DNA of 6,996 nucleotides, from contig JALSYJ010000324.1 in the NCBI GenBank assembly GCA_027071965.1, positions 1 to 6,996 on the forward strand, given 5' to 3'. The position numbers and the translations under genes were made by a program. Position 1 is the first letter of the stretch; the number at the start of each line of letters is the position of its first letter. Shown here one piece after another: positions 5,245 to 6,996 of the stretch. The notes under the pieces were generated by a model, which was not told where the DNA came from, ran no database searches, and was given only the letters and a program-made list of their open reading frames with translations. This stretch comes from Robiginitomaculum sp. (GTDB lineage Bacteria > Pseudomonadota > Alphaproteobacteria > Caulobacterales > Maricaulaceae).

Positions 5245-6996
5245 ATGGGCGATCAAAAAAACATGTTTCTAGCCATTGCCTTGGCGCTACTGGTTCTAAC
5301 GATTTATCAGTTTATGGTGGTGGAGCCTGCAGCACAGCAAAGACGGGCGCAACAACAAATAGAACAGCAATTAACCCAACAATCGGCAGCAAATAATCAA
5401 ACAGCAAAAAAACTTGCCACCCAGATTGCCCAACAGGCAATGGCTTCTGCTCCTAAAGTCATGGTTGATAATGCAACTGTAGACGGATCAATATCGACCT
5501 ATGGCAGCCGGTTTAATGACTTGTCCTTGCGTAAATATCGTGAGGAGCTTGACCCGAACAGCCCTGAGGTGCGCCTGCTTGATCCGGCATTGGTCAAGGG
5601 TGGGGAATTTGCCATGTTCGGCTGGCGGGCGGCCGATGAGGGCGCAAATAATACCCTGCCGGGGCTGGAGACAGGCTGGACTGTAATTGAGGGCGATATG
5701 CTTAGCGTTGGCTCGCCTGTAACTTTGCGTTATGAAAGCCCCGAAGGTCTTGTTTTTACGCGACTTATTGAGCTTGATGACCAATATATGTTTACCATTA
5801 CCGACACAGTTGAAAATACGGGCAATTTTAGCCGCTCTATTCGTCCGTTTGGACAGGTGCGTAAATATGGTGACCCAACCCGGTTGCCAAAAGATGCAAC
5901 CCCCATGGATAAGCGCAAACTTCGGGGCAGCTTTGTTTCTCATCAGGGGGTTATCGGGGCGATTGACGGCAAAGGGGTTAAATATAATTACAAGAAAATT
6001 CGCAAAGGCGGCGGCGTTGATGCTGGTACTGGCGGCTGGATAGGGTTTACGTCAAAATACTGGCTGACAGCCATTATTGCGCCGTCTGATGAGGTGCTGG
6101 AGTCCAAATCACGGATGTTTCGCTCCAGCAATGGCGAAGATGTTTTTGAGGCCAGCCTGTTAGGCAATGCCCGTGAAATAGCACCGGGCACCAAAACGGT
6201 TGTGCAAATGCGATTGTTTGCCGGTGCCAAGGAAGTTGATATTTTGCAGACATATCAGGACAAGCTGGGTATTGTTCGGTTTGACGAAGCCATTGACTGG
6301 GGGATGTTTTGGTTCCTGACCCGGCCATATTTCAAAATTCTTGATTGGCTCTATGGAATTGTGGGTAATTTCGGACTGGCGATTATGGCCTTTACGGTTA
6401 TGATTAAGGCGGTGTTCTTCCCGCTGGCCAACAAATCATATGAATCAATGGCTCGCATGAAAGCCTTGCAGCCCAAAATGGAAGAACTTAAAGGCCAGTT
6501 CAAGGACGATCCGCAAAGAATGCAGCAGGAGACTATGGCGTTGTACAAGCGCGAGAAGGTCAATCCGTTTGGTGGCTGTTTGCCGATTCTAATTCAGATA
6601 CCGATATTTTTTGCGCTTTATAAGACTCTTTATATTTCCCTTGAAATGCGCCATTCACCGTTTTTTGGCTGGATCAAGGATTTGTCGGAACCAGATCCTA
6701 CGGCCATCGGCAATTTATTTGGTCTGATCCCGTGGGATCCTGCTTCGGTACCGTTTCTTGGGGCGGTGCTGGCTGTTGGTATCTGGCCGCTTTTGATGGG
6801 CTTAACCATGGGTGCGCAGCAATTACTAAACCCACCGGCGCCAGACCCTATACAGCGTAAGATATTTGCGTTCATGCCTGTGGTATTTACCATTTTAATG
6901 GCACCATTTGCAGCAGGTTTGGTTATCTACTGGTCATGGAATAATTTCCTGTCCTTGATACAACAATATATAATTACGAAAAAGAATGGCGTTGAG
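5245..6996 (+). CDS. yidC: membrane protein insertase YidC (3' end missing)
   Basis: YidC (Oxa1 family) inserts and folds inner-membrane proteins, alone or with SecYEG. The frame is open for 584 residues to the window edge. TM1 is at about 7-26, then a Gln/Ala-rich linker (about 30-75) leads to the periplasmic P1 domain (about 80-350). The conserved insertase core follows: WLYGIVGNFGLAIMAF into TM2 with TVMIKAVFFPLANKSY, a cytoplasmic coiled-coil hairpin MARMKALQPKMEELKGQF...DPQRMQQETMALYKREKVNP, TM3 beginning GGCLPILIQIPIFFALYKTL (443-462), TM4 about 503-525 and a final hydrophobic stretch about 541-573. K388 occupies the place of E. coli R366, the groove charge needed for insertion; Lys here is, as I recall, usual in alphaproteobacteria. 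The sequence ends after QQYIITKKNGVE, so probably only a short basic tail is lost. It closes the visible part of the rpmH-rnpA-yidC operon. Confidence 0.97.
   Translation, partial: MGDQKNMFLAIALALLVLTIYQFMVVEPAAQQRRAQQQIEQQLTQQSAANNQTAKKLATQIAQQAMASAPKVMVDNATVDGSISTYGSRFNDLSLRKYREELDPNSPEVRLLDPALVKGGEFAMFGWRAADEGANNTLPGLETGWTVIEGDMLSVGSPVTLRYESPEGLVFTRLIELDDQYMFTITDTVENTGNFSRSIRPFGQVRKYGDPTRLPKDATPMDKRKLRGSFVSHQGVIGAIDGKGVKYNYKKIRKGGGVDAGTGGWIGFTSKYWLTAIIAPSDEVLESKSRMFRSSNGEDVFEASLLGNAREIAPGTKTVVQMRLFAGAKEVDILQTYQDKLGIVRFDEAIDWGMFWFLTRPYFKILDWLYGIVGNFGLAIMAFTVMIKAVFFPLANKSYESMARMKALQPKMEELKGQFKDDPQRMQQETMALYKREKVNPFGGCLPILIQIPIFFALYKTLYISLEMRHSPFFGWIKDLSEPDPTAIGNLFGLIPWDPASVPFLGAVLAVGIWPLLMGLTMGAQQLLNPPAPDPIQRKIFAFMPVVFTILMAPFAAGLVIYWSWNNFLSLIQQYIITKKNGVE

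Noticed and set aside
5330..5450. CAA/GCA-rich stretch as a DNA repeat
   Set aside because: It is the Gln/Ala-rich linker after the first YidC membrane segment, with no regular repeat unit.
5488..5943. 151-codon open frame on the minus strand inside yidC
   Set aside because: It is antisense to the YidC periplasmic domain, has no recognisable domain and no supporting context; the sense protein is unmistakable.
6406..6411. Lysine instead of arginine in the YidC groove as a defect
   Set aside because: K388 keeps the positive charge, and lysine at this place is, to my knowledge, normal in alphaproteobacterial YidC.

Overview
The window looks like conserved core chromosome from an alphaproteobacterium. 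Support comes from the order rmuC / def-fmt-truA, an L34 and RNase P protein of alphaproteobacterial style, a YidC with lysine at the hydrophilic-groove position, and moderate GC (about half, by eye). The exact order is not claimed; a Caulobacterales/Maricaulales-like lineage is only a guess. I see no transposase, phage gene, CRISPR array, tRNA or rRNA.

Layout. Bases 1-838 (minus) hold the N-terminal part of rmuC, running off the left edge. A short divergent intergenic region (839-925) separates it from def-fmt-truA (926-3122, plus), three genes joined by 1-base and 4-base overlaps that must be one transcription unit. Peptide deformylase and methionyl-tRNA formyltransferase remove and add the N-formyl group of initiator methionine; TruA makes pseudouridines in the tRNA anticodon arm. 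A membrane sensor histidine kinase (3126-4574, minus) converges on truA with only 3 bases between the stop codons. After about 140 bases of divergent intergenic DNA, containing a good promoter at 4648-4676, comes rpmH-rnpA-yidC (4717 to the right edge, plus): ribosomal protein L34, the RNase P protein, and the membrane protein insertase, which is cut by the window end.

How they work together. Most of the genes serve translation and its immediate products: formyl-Met cycling, tRNA modification and 5' processing, a ribosomal protein and membrane insertion of nascent proteins. The exceptions are rmuC (DNA maintenance) and the histidine kinase, an orphan in this window with no response regulator beside it. 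The kinase is the least understood gene here. I found no convincing undescribed system; the findings are modest regulatory and structural observations.
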